Below, piece by piece: positions 51,943 to 61,297 of a stretch of 64,000 nt of DNA; the stretch's first letter is position 1; every line of letters begins with the position of its first letter. The position numbers and the translations under genes are program-made. Source of the DNA: JANXUC01 sp964619065. Lineage in GTDB: Bacteria > Acidobacteriota > Terriglobia > Terriglobales > Acidobacteriaceae. Below the pieces are notes generated by a model that worked only from the letters and a program-made list of their open reading frames with translations, was not told the DNA's origin and did no database searches. Location of the stretch: positions 1-64,000 of the forward strand of contig CAZUCC010000005.1 of assembly GCA_964619065.1 (NCBI GenBank). Direction: 5' to 3'.

Positions 51943-53682
51943 ATGAAGCTCTTACTGTTGCATCCCGACGATTCGCCGTTCGAAGGTCCGTGGTCCGAGA
52001 GCCGTTGGGACTATGTGGTGGATCTGGGTTGGGCAGGATCGCATACCTACGCTCAGTGGGAGAAAAAGCTTGGCTGTCCGGTTCAAGGTCTCTACGGTTT
52101 CGCAAAGGGGCCTGAGGACGTTCGGTATATCGCGGAAATTCTGAATCCTGGTTTAGGCAAGTTGGTCGATGAGCAGGGGCTGGATTGGTGGGAGATTCTG
52201 GCGCCTTTGCGCTTCCAGCGGATTCTTGAGATTGCGCTGGTGAGGCGGGCACTGCGGGAAGTTGGTTCGGCGGAACTCGTTGCCACACGCTCTCATTCCA
52301 TGGTGAGCCTTTTCGCGAAAGTTTCTGGAAGCGCAATTCAGGTGTTGCTAAAAGGGAATGAATCTCCCCTGCGCCGGCAGCTTCTAAGATTCAAGACGGC
52401 AGCCTCGCTGTTGTCACCGGCACAGCTTTTGCAGGCTGCCCTGGATAAGTGGGATCCTGACTACCAGCTTCGGGTCCGCTTTACGTCACGCAGCTCGCAC
52501 TCCGCTTCTCTCGCATCGGTCCTGCTGCCTTCTGGATATGCGAACGTCACCCGGGTTTTGACTGCGTATGCGAACCTGCTTCCCAAACGAAATTTTCTGC
52601 TGGTAACAACCCGGCGTGGCGGAACCATGCGTGGCTTGGGATCGAATATTCGATGTGCAGCCTTGGCAGGATATGCCCCGATTACGCTGTCTGACTCCAC
52701 GAGAAGGGAAGTGCATTTCTTGGAAAGCTCGTGGAGCGGCCTCCAGAAAGACATACTGGGCGAGAGCCAAGAAATTGCCCTGGCGAACCAGAGCGGATGG
52801 TTCAATGATATTGGACAGAGTTTCGAACGCTCGCTACGGATTCGCGATGCGTGGCGTGAGGTGCTGGACGAGGAACAAATCAGCGCCGTTCTTTGTGCCG
52901 ACGAAAACAATTCCACCAATCGAATCCCCGTATTACTTGCCAGCAAAAGGAATATTCCGACCGTCTTTTCTGATCATGGCGCGCTGGACGTCCTGCTGGC
53001 GTTACGGTCCCCGGCGTGCGATGTGTACCTTGCGAAAGGCGAGATGGAGCGTGACTTCATGACTCGGACGTCCTCCATCGAATCCCACCGGATTTCCGTG
53101 GGTGCGCCGGCCGAGTACTTCAACCAAAAACGGCAAACCGGCACACAGCAGGACACGGCGGGTAATACCATCGTGTTTTTTTCGGAACAGTACGAGCTGA
53201 CTTACGGCCGCACGCATGCGTTGTACGGAGAAATATTGCCCCAGCTTTGCGTGGTCGCACGCCGTCACGGCAAACGCCTGATTGTGAAACTCCATCCTTT
53301 CGAATCGCCCGCGTCCCGGCGCAAGTTGATCGCGACCGTGCTTTCGAAAGAGGAGCGTGAGCTTGTAGATCTAGTCCACGGGCCGCTGACGCCAGAGCTA
53401 CTGGACAACGCCTGGTTCGCCGTGACCGTCGAATCCAGCGTGTCCGTGGACTGTGCGATTCGCGGAATCCCCTGTTTCCTTTGTGGCTGGTTTGTTGCAC
53501 CTGTTGCCAGGTACAAAGAGCAGTTTGTCAGCTATGGTGCAGCCCGGTGTTTAGAGTCTCCTGAGTATATTCGCCAGATCCCGGAGCTCCTTCCGAGCTT
53601 CCGCATTACTCCTGAGGTTCAACGGGGCTTGTGGAATCCCATCCTGCCTGCGACGCTGGAAGCACTGCTGCAGAACTCATGA
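51943..53682 (+). CDS. Unidentified GT-B-like polysaccharide biosynthesis protein
   Basis: 579 residues, not matched to a named family. It has no signal peptide or clear membrane segment. The C-terminal half looks like a nucleotide-sugar-binding GT-B domain: VFFSEQYELTYGRTHALYGEIL, GKRLIVKLHPFESPASRRKL, then VTVESSVSVDCAIRGIPCFLCG, the last resembling CDP-glycerol transferases and capsule-polysaccharide (Kps/Lip-type) enzymes. The first half has VVDLGWAGSHTYAQWEKKLG and FSDHGALDVLLALRS. ATG 51943 has an AGGAA site; its stop overlaps the next gene's ATG (ATGA). A glycosyltransferase role, perhaps on the nonulosonate, is inferred from the context. Confidence 0.6.
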   Translation: MKLLLLHPDDSPFEGPWSESRWDYVVDLGWAGSHTYAQWEKKLGCPVQGLYGFAKGPEDVRYIAEILNPGLGKLVDEQGLDWWEILAPLRFQRILEIALVRRALREVGSAELVATRSHSMVSLFAKVSGSAIQVLLKGNESPLRRQLLRFKTAASLLSPAQLLQAALDKWDPDYQLRVRFTSRSSHSASLASVLLPSGYANVTRVLTAYANLLPKRNFLLVTTRRGGTMRGLGSNIRCAALAGYAPITLSDSTRREVHFLESSWSGLQKDILGESQEIALANQSGWFNDIGQSFERSLRIRDAWREVLDEEQISAVLCADENNSTNRIPVLLASKRNIPTVFSDHGALDVLLALRSPACDVYLAKGEMERDFMTRTSSIESHRISVGAPAEYFNQKRQTGTQQDTAGNTIVFFSEQYELTYGRTHALYGEILPQLCVVARRHGKRLIVKLHPFESPASRRKLIATVLSKEERELVDLVHGPLTPELLDNAWFAVTVESSVSVDCAIRGIPCFLCGWFVAPVARYKEQFVSYGAARCLESPEYIRQIPELLPSFRITPEVQRGLWNPILPATLEALLQNS

Positions 53683-54752
53683 TCACGATTTTCACGCCGT
53701 CCTTTGCGGATGCATCCAATACGAACGCGCAAAACCTCACCGTTAAGGAGATCGTTGCTCGCCTCTCGCCTGCCAAATTCAAAGTCGTGATGCTCTCGGC
53801 TTCGCCGCCGGATGAGCGGCTTGCGGTGCGCCCGAATACGGAACTCCTTTCCTCGCATCGCCATGGGAATTCCGCACGGTGGCTGGCCCGCTGTCTTCGG
53901 ACTCGTCCCGACATTTACTTCTTCCCGCGTGAAGGGCCATTGGACGCAGCCTTCCTATTTCTGCGCCGCTACCTGCGGTTGCGAACAGCATTGGTGACCT
54001 ACGTCGTTTCCACATTGGATCAAGGGGTCTCGAGCTCCGTACTCGCGCGGTCCATCGTTGAAGCCAATGCCGTCGTGGGGAATTCGGCGTATGTGTCGGA
54101 AACGATAACGCAGCGCTTCCGTGTGGAGGCCACGACGATTCATAGCGGCATCAGCCGGCAGATTTTTTCCCCGCCGCCGGACGCCAGCCGTAGCCGGCAG
54201 ACACAGCTTACTGTCTTTTATGCCGGGTCCTTTCAGGCTCGTAAACGTGTGCATCTCGTGATTCAGGAAGCCTCCAAGTGGCCCAATGTCCGGTTTCGCC
54301 TTGCAGGTCGCGGCGAGGAGGAGGGGCCTTGCCAGTCACTTGCGGAACGCTTGGGTTGCCGCAACGTCGATTTCCTGGGACATCTGACACCGTCTCAGCT
54401 GGCCGAAGAAATGCGCCGCGCCGACGTTTTTCTCTTCCCCAGCCTGCTGGAAGGCCATCCGCAAGTGTTAGGACAAGCTGCAGCCTGCGGACTGCCTTGC
54501 GTAGCTATGGATGTATACCGGCCGGATTACGTGGTGAACACTGCCACCGGCTTCTTGGTAAGATCGGAAGCGGAGCTCTCGCAAAAACTGGAATTACTTC
54601 TAACCCAACCGAATTTGCGTCAATCTATGTCAGCGGCCGCAACCCAGCTCTCCCTGAATTTTGATTGGGACCGTGTGGTGGAACGTTGGGAGAGACTTTT
54701 CGAAAACGTGGTGGTGCAGCGGCAGGGGCCTGCTCAAGGAGCAACTTATTAA
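53679..54752 (+). CDS. GT4-family glycosyltransferase
   Basis: 357 residues with the two-domain GT-B layout. The second domain has VFYAGSFQARKRVHLVIQ, FRLAGRGEEEG and LFPSLLEGHPQVLGQAAACGLPCVA. In the usual E-x7-E donor-site motif the first glutamate is present but the second is a glutamine (LGQAAA). ATG 53679 overlaps the preceding stop as ATGA. Its own stop overlaps the ATT start proposed for the epimerase. The sugar donor cannot be told. Confidence 0.82.
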   Translation: MITIFTPSFADASNTNAQNLTVKEIVARLSPAKFKVVMLSASPPDERLAVRPNTELLSSHRHGNSARWLARCLRTRPDIYFFPREGPLDAAFLFLRRYLRLRTALVTYVVSTLDQGVSSSVLARSIVEANAVVGNSAYVSETITQRFRVEATTIHSGISRQIFSPPPDASRSRQTQLTVFYAGSFQARKRVHLVIQEASKWPNVRFRLAGRGEEEGPCQSLAERLGCRNVDFLGHLTPSQLAEEMRRADVFLFPSLLEGHPQVLGQAAACGLPCVAMDVYRPDYVVNTATGFLVRSEAELSQKLELLLTQPNLRQSMSAAATQLSLNFDWDRVVERWERLFENVVVQRQGPAQGATY

Positions 54753-55728
54753 GCGCGTTCTTCTCACAGGTGGAGCGGGATTCATCGGTTCGCATGTAGC
54801 CGAAGCGTTGTTACGGCGGGGCGTCCAGTTGACGATCATCGACAGCATCGACAATTTCTATGCAGAGGCCAGAAAACGCTCGAATTTGCGCGAGATCAGG
54901 AAAGCTGGCGCGTACGAACTCATCGAGGCTGACATTTGCGACCAAGTTGCTGTCGACGCAGCAATGCAGCGCTCGCAACCCGAATGCATTGTTCACCTGG
55001 CAGCCCGCGCTGGAGTGCGGCCTTCAATTGAGCAGCCTGCTCTCTACGAGCGCGTGAATGTGTCGGGCACATTGAATTTGCTGGAGGCAGCGCAAAAGTT
55101 TCATGTGCAGAAGTTCATTTTCGGTTCCTCGAGCTCGGTCTACGGTGAGTCGGGCAATGTTCCTTTCAGCGAAGCGGAAGCACAGATGCGCCCCATCTCG
55201 CCATACGCCGCTACGAAGCTCGCTGGGGAACTCATGTGCTACACCTACGCACATTTACACGGTCTTACTTCCGTCTGTCTGCGGTTTTTTACCGTATTTG
55301 GGCCTCGGCAGCGGCCAGACCTTGCCATCCACAAGTTTACGGCGCTCCTTGAAGCTGGCAAACCGATTCCGGTGTTTGGCGATGGTTCCACGGGCCGCGA
55401 TTACACCTACGTGGGCGACATTGTGGCGGGTGTACTGGCTGCGATGGACTACCAGCCCTCCGGGAACCCGCCCTTCGACATTCTGAACTTAGGGAATTCC
55501 CATCCGGTCAAGCTTTCGGAGTTGATTGAACTTCTGGAAGTGGTGACAGGGAAAAAAGCAATCCGTGACCCGCAGCCGCCGCAGCCCGGCGATGTACCAC
55601 TCACGTGGGCAGACATTAGCAAGGCGAACCGGTTGCTCGGATACCAGCCGCGCACGCCGCTGGCGCAAGGGTTGGAAAACTTTGTTGCGTGGTATCGCGA
55701 GATGGGCCAGGAGAAACCCCAAGCCTAG
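54748..55728 (+). CDS. NAD-dependent epimerase (UDP-glucuronate 4-epimerase-like), probable ATT start
   Basis: Extended SDR of 326 residues: KRVLLTGGAGFIGSHVAEALL, the DSIDNFYAEARKRSNL segment typical of UDP-glucuronate 4-epimerases, FGSSSSVYGE and ISPYAATK with Tyr-x3-Lys. It likely makes UDP-galacturonate or a related sugar for the polymer. No ATG, GTG or TTG stands near the Rossmann strand; the nearest standard starts (54661 TTG, 54673 GTG) are a shadow of the glycosyltransferase end. ATT 54748 lies exactly six bases after AAGGAG and gives IKRVLLTGGAG; it overlaps the upstream stop as ATTAA. Confidence 0.85.
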   Translation: MKRVLLTGGAGFIGSHVAEALLRRGVQLTIIDSIDNFYAEARKRSNLREIRKAGAYELIEADICDQVAVDAAMQRSQPECIVHLAARAGVRPSIEQPALYERVNVSGTLNLLEAAQKFHVQKFIFGSSSSVYGESGNVPFSEAEAQMRPISPYAATKLAGELMCYTYAHLHGLTSVCLRFFTVFGPRQRPDLAIHKFTALLEAGKPIPVFGDGSTGRDYTYVGDIVAGVLAAMDYQPSGNPPFDILNLGNSHPVKLSELIELLEVVTGKKAIRDPQPPQPGDVPLTWADISKANRLLGYQPRTPLAQGLENFVAWYREMGQEKPQA

Positions 55729-55792
55729 TGTCGAAACATCGAACAGCGCAGCTGGGCTCGGAGTGCTTGCGCACTTTCGGGTGGCCTTAACC

Positions 55793-57661
55793 ATGTGCGG
55801 CATCTATGGAATTCTTCGCCCTTCCACACGGCTGAGCGGTGCTGAGTTGGAATGGCTGAACTCAACACAGCAGTCATTGCAGCATCGTGGGCCCGATGGT
55901 CATCGTCGCTTGGACCTTCTTGATGACCGCTGTGTGCTGGGGCACAACCGTCTTTCCATCATCGATCTCGAAGGCGGCGCACAGCCACTATCCAACGAGG
56001 ATCATACGGTTTGGATCGTCTGCAACGGAGAAATCTACAACTACATCGAACTTCGGCAGGGGCTTTTGACGCGCGGGCATCGCTTCGCAACGCAGAGTGA
56101 TTGCGAGGTTCTCGTGCACCTGTACGAGGAGAAGGGACCTGCGCTGCTCGAAGACCTAGAAGGAATGTTCGCGTTCGCGATTGTTGACACGCGCAACGAG
56201 AGCATCTTTCTGGCGCGGGACCGTTTTGGGGAAAAGCCTCTGTACTGGGCGGAATTGCAAGGCGGAGGCATCGCCTTTGCATCGGAAATGAAAGGGCTGC
56301 GCGATCTGCCCGGGGTGGACCGGCGCTTGGACATTGCCGCGCTAACCCAATTTCTTGCGCTGCGTTACATTCCCGCTCCGCGCACGCATTGGCAGGGAAT
56401 TCGCAAATTGCGCGCGGGAGAAAAAATTGTTCTTCGCGGCGCCGAACAAGTGCAGCCTGCGTCGTATTGCCATTTGCGTTTCCGTGACAGAACCGGAGAA
56501 CCCTCCCTGCCAGTCGAGGACGCGCAGCGCGAACTTTGGCATCGCCTGGTGGCTTCTGTCCGGCTCCGCTTGCGTAGCGATGTTCCGGTGGGAGCCTTCC
56601 TCTCGGGAGGGATCGATTCCACAGCGATCGCGTATGCCACGCGCGAGCTGATGCCGTCCACAAAGTTCCACACCTTTTGCGCTACGTTCGAGGATCGGAC
56701 CCTCAATGAGGCCCCTTACGCCCGAAGCATCGCCGACCGGCTCGGCACCGAGCATAAAGAAGTGGAATTTTCCACGTCCGAGATTCTCGAGAATCTCGAA
56801 TACCTTGTGGCGCATTTCGACGAGCCTTTCGCGGATGCCTCCATGCTGCCGACGTTCGCGGTATGCCGCGCCGCCCGTCATACCTGCAAAGTCATGCTCT
56901 CGGGCGATGGTGGCGACGAGTTTCTTGGCGGCTATCGCGAGTTCTTCCGCTATTCCGGCTGGAGCCGCATTCGGCGTTTGCCAGGAGTCAATCAGTCTGC
57001 TGGTGCTTTGCGGAGTCTTTGGGCCCGACGCCGTGGCGCAGGCCTTTTGGAATTCCTTTCAAGCGACGATCAATCACTACTGTCGGCGTCGGTTCCGGCC
57101 GAATTTGTCCTGGCCCTGTTTCGACAGAGCCATCGCCCCGCTGCCGAGCGCGGTATGGAGGAGCTGACATTGGCCCGGACGGATCACGCACGCTTGCCCT
57201 TCCCGGTCTCGATCATGGAGAGCACGGCTACCAGCTATTTGCCGGAACAGATTTTGGTGAAGGTGGACAGAGCCAGCATGGCGAGCGCACTGGAATGCCG
57301 GGCTCCCTTTTTGGACCGCAGTCTGGTGGAATTTCTCCTCATGTTGCCCGGGAGTTACCATTTCGCGAACGGCCAGGGCAAGCTCTTGCTGCGGAATGCT
57401 CTGCCAACAGGGGTTCCCGATGATATTCGGTGGCGCGAGAAACAAGGTTTTACGCCACCGCTCGCCGCCTGGATGCGTTCGAGTCTGAAGGAAAAGATGC
57501 GGGAAGCCCTCGACGTTTGCCGGCAGCAATTGGGGGAAATTCTCGACCTTGATCCTATCCAGCGCAAACTGGAGCAGCATTGGGCAGGAGCAGATCATAG
57601 CGACGAACTATTTCGTTGGTTCGCGCTCAGCCGGACTCTGCAGGGAACGATTTTGGGATGA
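55793..57661 (+). CDS. asnB: Asparagine synthase (glutamine-hydrolysing) family amidotransferase
   Basis: 622 residues. Cys2 is the glutaminase nucleophile (MCGIYGIL), followed by LQHRGPDG and the glutaminase domain to about 200. The synthetase domain then has the ATP pyrophosphatase loop SGGIDSTAIAY, with DGGDEFLGGYREFFR and ECRAPFLD. In polysaccharide loci such enzymes often amidate uronic or nonulosonic acids instead of aspartate. ATG 55793 is chosen since the mature nucleophile must follow the initiator Met directly; the open frame upstream is a shadow of the epimerase gene. It follows the epimerase gene by 64 bases. Confidence 0.9.
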   Translation: MCGIYGILRPSTRLSGAELEWLNSTQQSLQHRGPDGHRRLDLLDDRCVLGHNRLSIIDLEGGAQPLSNEDHTVWIVCNGEIYNYIELRQGLLTRGHRFATQSDCEVLVHLYEEKGPALLEDLEGMFAFAIVDTRNESIFLARDRFGEKPLYWAELQGGGIAFASEMKGLRDLPGVDRRLDIAALTQFLALRYIPAPRTHWQGIRKLRAGEKIVLRGAEQVQPASYCHLRFRDRTGEPSLPVEDAQRELWHRLVASVRLRLRSDVPVGAFLSGGIDSTAIAYATRELMPSTKFHTFCATFEDRTLNEAPYARSIADRLGTEHKEVEFSTSEILENLEYLVAHFDEPFADASMLPTFAVCRAARHTCKVMLSGDGGDEFLGGYREFFRYSGWSRIRRLPGVNQSAGALRSLWARRRGAGLLEFLSSDDQSLLSASVPAEFVLALFRQSHRPAAERGMEELTLARTDHARLPFPVSIMESTATSYLPEQILVKVDRASMASALECRAPFLDRSLVEFLLMLPGSYHFANGQGKLLLRNALPTGVPDDIRWREKQGFTPPLAAWMRSSLKEKMREALDVCRQQLGEILDLDPIQRKLEQHWAGADHSDELFRWFALSRTLQGTILG

Positions 57662-57727
57662 AATATTTAAAATGAAACCGTTCTTCGCAGCCGCACGCAG
57701 GCACTCTCCGTCGAGGACCAACCTCGC

Positions 57728-59152
57728 GTGAGCCCCGCCCGTTCTACTTGGGTCAAGTACGGTGGGTTCGTGGGCTCGGTCGGAGGCGCGCGCATCGCTG
57801 GCGCACTGCTCACAGCCATCACCTTTCCGCTGATCGTGCGCCGTCTGGGTGTCGAGATGTATGGCGTCTGGAGTTACGTCATCGCGGTTTTGAGTTTTCT
57901 CGATCTCCTGGCCAACCCGGGTCTGAGCAGCCACGCTCAGCAGCAAGTTGCCGCGCGGCGGACGGCAGCCTCGGACGTGGTTTCGGACTCCCTGGTTCTT
58001 CGCGCATTTTTTGGCATTCTGGTTATCGCATTGATTTTTGTGTTGGCTGCATTCGAGGTCCGGCCCGACGCAGCGCGGCTACTCAGGTTCTACGGGGCTT
58101 GCATTATTCTGGTGAATCTCACCAGCAGCGAATATCTCTTGTCATCTCTTGAACTTTTCCACGAGCGCTCGTTGCTTACTGTCATACAGCAGGCGCTGTA
58201 TACCGTTGGCATCGTGGCCATGGTACGTTCACCGAAAGATTACATGTGGGTGCCCGCTAGCATTGTGCTCTCTGCCCTGCCGACGAATCTTTACGGATGG
58301 GTTTTACTCCACCAGAAAGGCCTGCGGGTCCGGTTCGGGTTGCACACGCAACGGTGGTGGTCTTTGCTGGTGCCGAGTGGACACTACGCTCTCGCCACCA
58401 TGATGTCCACGCTGTATCACCGCACCGGCCATCTCGTGGTGCGGTGGTTCTTGGGAGAACATGCTCTCGGCCTGTATGCGGCCGCAGTGCGGCTCGTGGA
58501 TTTCATCCGTAATTTTGTCAGCCTGGGCTTTTCCGTGATCACGCCGCGAATTGCACAATCGGCGGATTCGCCGGCTTCCTTGCGCCGACTCTCGCGATTC
58601 TCGGTCGCAGGCATTGCTCTGGTGGGGTTCCCACTGGTTCTCGGCATATTAACCACGGCACGTTTTCTCGTGCCTCTCGTGTTGGGATCTCAATATGAAG
58701 AGAGTGCGCGCTTACTGCCATGGCTCGCAGGGTACATTGTGTTCGCCCCGCTGGCGGTATTCTTTTCAGGGACTGTTCTATACGCTCTGGGGCGGCATCG
58801 GCAGTATTTGATTTCCACGGCGGTGGGTGCGGGAGTAGGAGTCCTTGCCTATTTTGTTCTAGTGCCGCTAGCCGGTCTTCGTGGCGCCAGCATCGCTTTT
58901 GTCTTGGGCGAGACAGCGGTTGGATTCACCGCATACAAACTTTCCCCCGAAGCCGCTCGGGACGTGTGGGACAGTCCATTGCTCAGGGTGGCGTTGGTGG
59001 CCACGGCTGCTATGGCGGTCACAATGTTCGTCGCGTTTCGGTTACACGTGCAGCCCTTGCTGGCATCGGTCGTAAGCGGACTGTTGTACGTGCTGGTCTG
59101 CGGATGGCAAACGCGCTCGCGCATCCTCGCGGAGATGCGGCGTGTGGACTAG
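57728..59152 (+). CDS. Wzx-type polysaccharide flippase (MATE/MOP superfamily)
   Basis: A 474-residue integral membrane protein with about twelve to fourteen helices, expected to move the lipid-linked repeat unit across the inner membrane. The N-terminal helix has GGARIAGALLTAITFPLIVRRLG, and the loop RTGHLVVRWFLGEHALGLYAAAVR is typical of the polysaccharide-transport family. A late RHRQYLISTAVGAGVGVLAYFVL helix pair also fits. The GTG start follows a GAGG site. It accompanies the polymerase (32645) and co-polymerase (35286) genes, making a Wzx/Wzy-dependent system probable. Confidence 0.87.
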   Translation: MSPARSTWVKYGGFVGSVGGARIAGALLTAITFPLIVRRLGVEMYGVWSYVIAVLSFLDLLANPGLSSHAQQQVAARRTAASDVVSDSLVLRAFFGILVIALIFVLAAFEVRPDAARLLRFYGACIILVNLTSSEYLLSSLELFHERSLLTVIQQALYTVGIVAMVRSPKDYMWVPASIVLSALPTNLYGWVLLHQKGLRVRFGLHTQRWWSLLVPSGHYALATMMSTLYHRTGHLVVRWFLGEHALGLYAAAVRLVDFIRNFVSLGFSVITPRIAQSADSPASLRRLSRFSVAGIALVGFPLVLGILTTARFLVPLVLGSQYEESARLLPWLAGYIVFAPLAVFFSGTVLYALGRHRQYLISTAVGAGVGVLAYFVLVPLAGLRGASIAFVLGETAVGFTAYKLSPEAARDVWDSPLLRVALVATAAMAVTMFVAFRLHVQPLLASVVSGLLYVLVCGWQTRSRILAEMRRVD

Positions 59153-59237
59153 GGCGCAAGAATTTCTGTTGCTCCGGGACGACTCTTGGACCCTGGGATA
59201 AGTCATCTGAATTGGATATGAGGAGTCGGACGAAGAT

Positions 59238-60398
59238 TTGGAAAGTAAGAATAAGCGCCGAATGACGGTAGCGGTCCTGCTCTCGAGCGGAGAGCAGTTT
59301 AGTCCTTACTTTGGCGGAGCGCTTGCCCGTTGGACCTACGAGGTTTATCGCTGTCTGACCGGCCAATTCGATGTTCAGGTTTTCGGTTTTCCAACCGCAC
59401 CGGGCGATCGATATCCACTGCCCCATCAAACCAGCGGAGTCTGGTGTGTGTGCCAGGCCATGGCCCGCGTCCCTTGGCTTCGTCGATACGAAGAAGAACT
59501 TTGGCTGCGCGCTTTGTTAAGCCGGATCCGCGATTTTGATCTCATTCATATTCACAACCGCCCGCAATGGATTCCGTTGCTCCGCCATTTCGGGTATAGA
59601 GGGACTCTGCTTCTTCATTTACAGAACAATCATCTCGGTCACTGGAGCGCAGCTATGCTGGATGGATTGGCGCCGCACCTTCAGGGCGTCGCGGTTTGCA
59701 GTACGTATCTTCGCGACACGTTTGCTGCAAATTCGCCTGTGCTGGCGGCCAAGACCCGCGTTATTTTCAACGGCGTCAATACGCAGCTATTTCATCCCGG
59801 CGAGGAACTGCGCGAACCGAAGACTGTATTTTTTGTCGGGCGGTTCGATCCTGAGAAGGGTGTGTTGCCGCTGGTGCAAGCCTTTGCGCATGTTCTTCAA
59901 GAGCATCCCGACGCGAAGCTCGTGATCGGCGGGACTACCGGATTTGGAACACACAAAGAGACATCATATGTTCGCGAAGTCCGCCGCCTGGCCTCTCTGC
60001 TCGAGGGCCAGTATCCAGGATGCGTGCAGTTCCCGGGCTACATTCATCATGACAAAGAATTGCCCGCGTGGTTCCAGAGGGCTGCGATTTTCGCCAGTCC
60101 ATCACTGTTTCAAGAACCTTTTGGCCTGGTCAACGCCGAAGCCATGGCTTGCGCCACACCGGTTGTCGGGTCGAACCGTGGTGGCATTCCGGAAGTCGTC
60201 GGAGATACCGGGATTCTGGTCAATCCTGAGGATTCTGACCAATTCGCGGCCGCTCTCTCTGATCTGCTGGCGCATCCGGACCGCAGAGCGCTACTGGGAA
60301 GGGCAAGCTTGGAGCGGGTTCGCAAGATGTTTGACTGGCGGGTCATCGCCGAAACCTGGGCGAAGCTTCTAGGAGAAGTACATAATCTGCCAGCCTGA
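59238..60398 (+). CDS. GT4-family glycosyltransferase
   Basis: 386 residues, retaining GT-B type, resembling the spore-coat CotSA group. Landmarks: SPYFGGALARWTYEVYRCL near the N-terminus, VIFNGVNTQLFHPG, VFFVGRFDPEKGVLPLVQAF, and FQEPFGLVNAEAMACATPVVGS containing the complete E-x7-E motif. The start may be TTG 59238 or ATG 59262, neither with an ideal ribosome site. Preceded by an 85-base gap without a clear promoter. It likely adds one sugar of the repeat unit. Confidence 0.84.
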   Translation: MESKNKRRMTVAVLLSSGEQFSPYFGGALARWTYEVYRCLTGQFDVQVFGFPTAPGDRYPLPHQTSGVWCVCQAMARVPWLRRYEEELWLRALLSRIRDFDLIHIHNRPQWIPLLRHFGYRGTLLLHLQNNHLGHWSAAMLDGLAPHLQGVAVCSTYLRDTFAANSPVLAAKTRVIFNGVNTQLFHPGEELREPKTVFFVGRFDPEKGVLPLVQAFAHVLQEHPDAKLVIGGTTGFGTHKETSYVREVRRLASLLEGQYPGCVQFPGYIHHDKELPAWFQRAAIFASPSLFQEPFGLVNAEAMACATPVVGSNRGGIPEVVGDTGILVNPEDSDQFAAALSDLLAHPDRRALLGRASLERVRKMFDWRVIAETWAKLLGEVHNLPA

Positions 60399-60456
60399 GT
60401 CGCGACCGGACGCATCTACCAGTGTAGTATTCTGAATCGCAAGCGAGTGATCGAGA

Positions 60457-61287
60457 ATGGCCAGTCTGCCAGTGAACAAAATCGAAAAGAGTCAGCCCGC
60501 AAAATCTAATATCGAGTGGCAGGCCTGGGGAGACAAAGATCCTCTGTTTGGCGTCATTCCCCTCGCGGGGCGTGAGCGCGACGGCGCTACTCCGTGGACG
60601 GATGCGGATTTTTACGAAACCGGCCGCGCCGATTGGACGGAGTTTCGCGAGCGCTGGAGACACCATGGTCTGACACACGGGCTGGCGGAGGGACTAACAA
60701 ACGGCGCGTGCCTCGAGATCGGATGCGGCGCCGGCCGGATTACGCGCAGCCTCGCCCAGGACTTCTCCCAGGTCTATGGCATTGATGTCGCCGAAGGCAT
60801 GATCGCCTATGCCCGCCAGCACATGCCGTCGAATGTTTCCCTCTTTGTCACGAGTGGCGTGAATCTGCCCATTCCCGACCAGTCCGTGATCGCTGTCTTT
60901 TCCGTCATCGTCTTTCTGCACTTCGACAAGGTGGATTATGCCGCCTCGTACTTTCGTGAAGCTGCGCGTGTGCTGAAGCCAGGCGGTTCCCTCATGGTGC
61001 AGCTCCCACTCCACAGTTGGCCTTCCAACGCGAAGCCTCTTATCCGTCGCGGGTTTGGCGCCGCCCTGGAAGCCTACATGACGATGCGCCGCTGGAAGGG
61101 TTCTTACCACCGCTTTTTGCTATCCAGAAAAAAATGGAGCCCGTTCATGCAGAGCATTAGCTACGATGCGGCTTGGGTACGTTCCACACTGGAGGGGCTG
61201 GGCTTCGAACGGATCGAGTTCTCCGTATTTCAAATGGCTCGCGGCGGAGTCCCGTATTCGTGGGTCTTTGCCCAGAAAGCTAAGTAG
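60457..61287 (+). CDS. SAM-dependent methyltransferase
   Basis: Class I methyltransferase of 276 residues. The SAM motif CLEIGCGAGRITRSLAQ is followed by VYGIDVAEGMIAYAR and VFSVIVFLHFDKVDY, with LKPGGSLMVQLPLHSW after. No N-terminal membrane segment or signal peptide is seen. It may methylate a sugar of the polymer or cap the chain end. It lies between two GT4 genes, 58 bases after one, with the next starting 11 bases after its stop. Confidence 0.82.
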   Translation: MASLPVNKIEKSQPAKSNIEWQAWGDKDPLFGVIPLAGRERDGATPWTDADFYETGRADWTEFRERWRHHGLTHGLAEGLTNGACLEIGCGAGRITRSLAQDFSQVYGIDVAEGMIAYARQHMPSNVSLFVTSGVNLPIPDQSVIAVFSVIVFLHFDKVDYAASYFREAARVLKPGGSLMVQLPLHSWPSNAKPLIRRGFGAALEAYMTMRRWKGSYHRFLLSRKKWSPFMQSISYDAAWVRSTLEGLGFERIEFSVFQMARGGVPYSWVFAQKAK

Positions 61288-61297
61288 CTTTCCGCCG

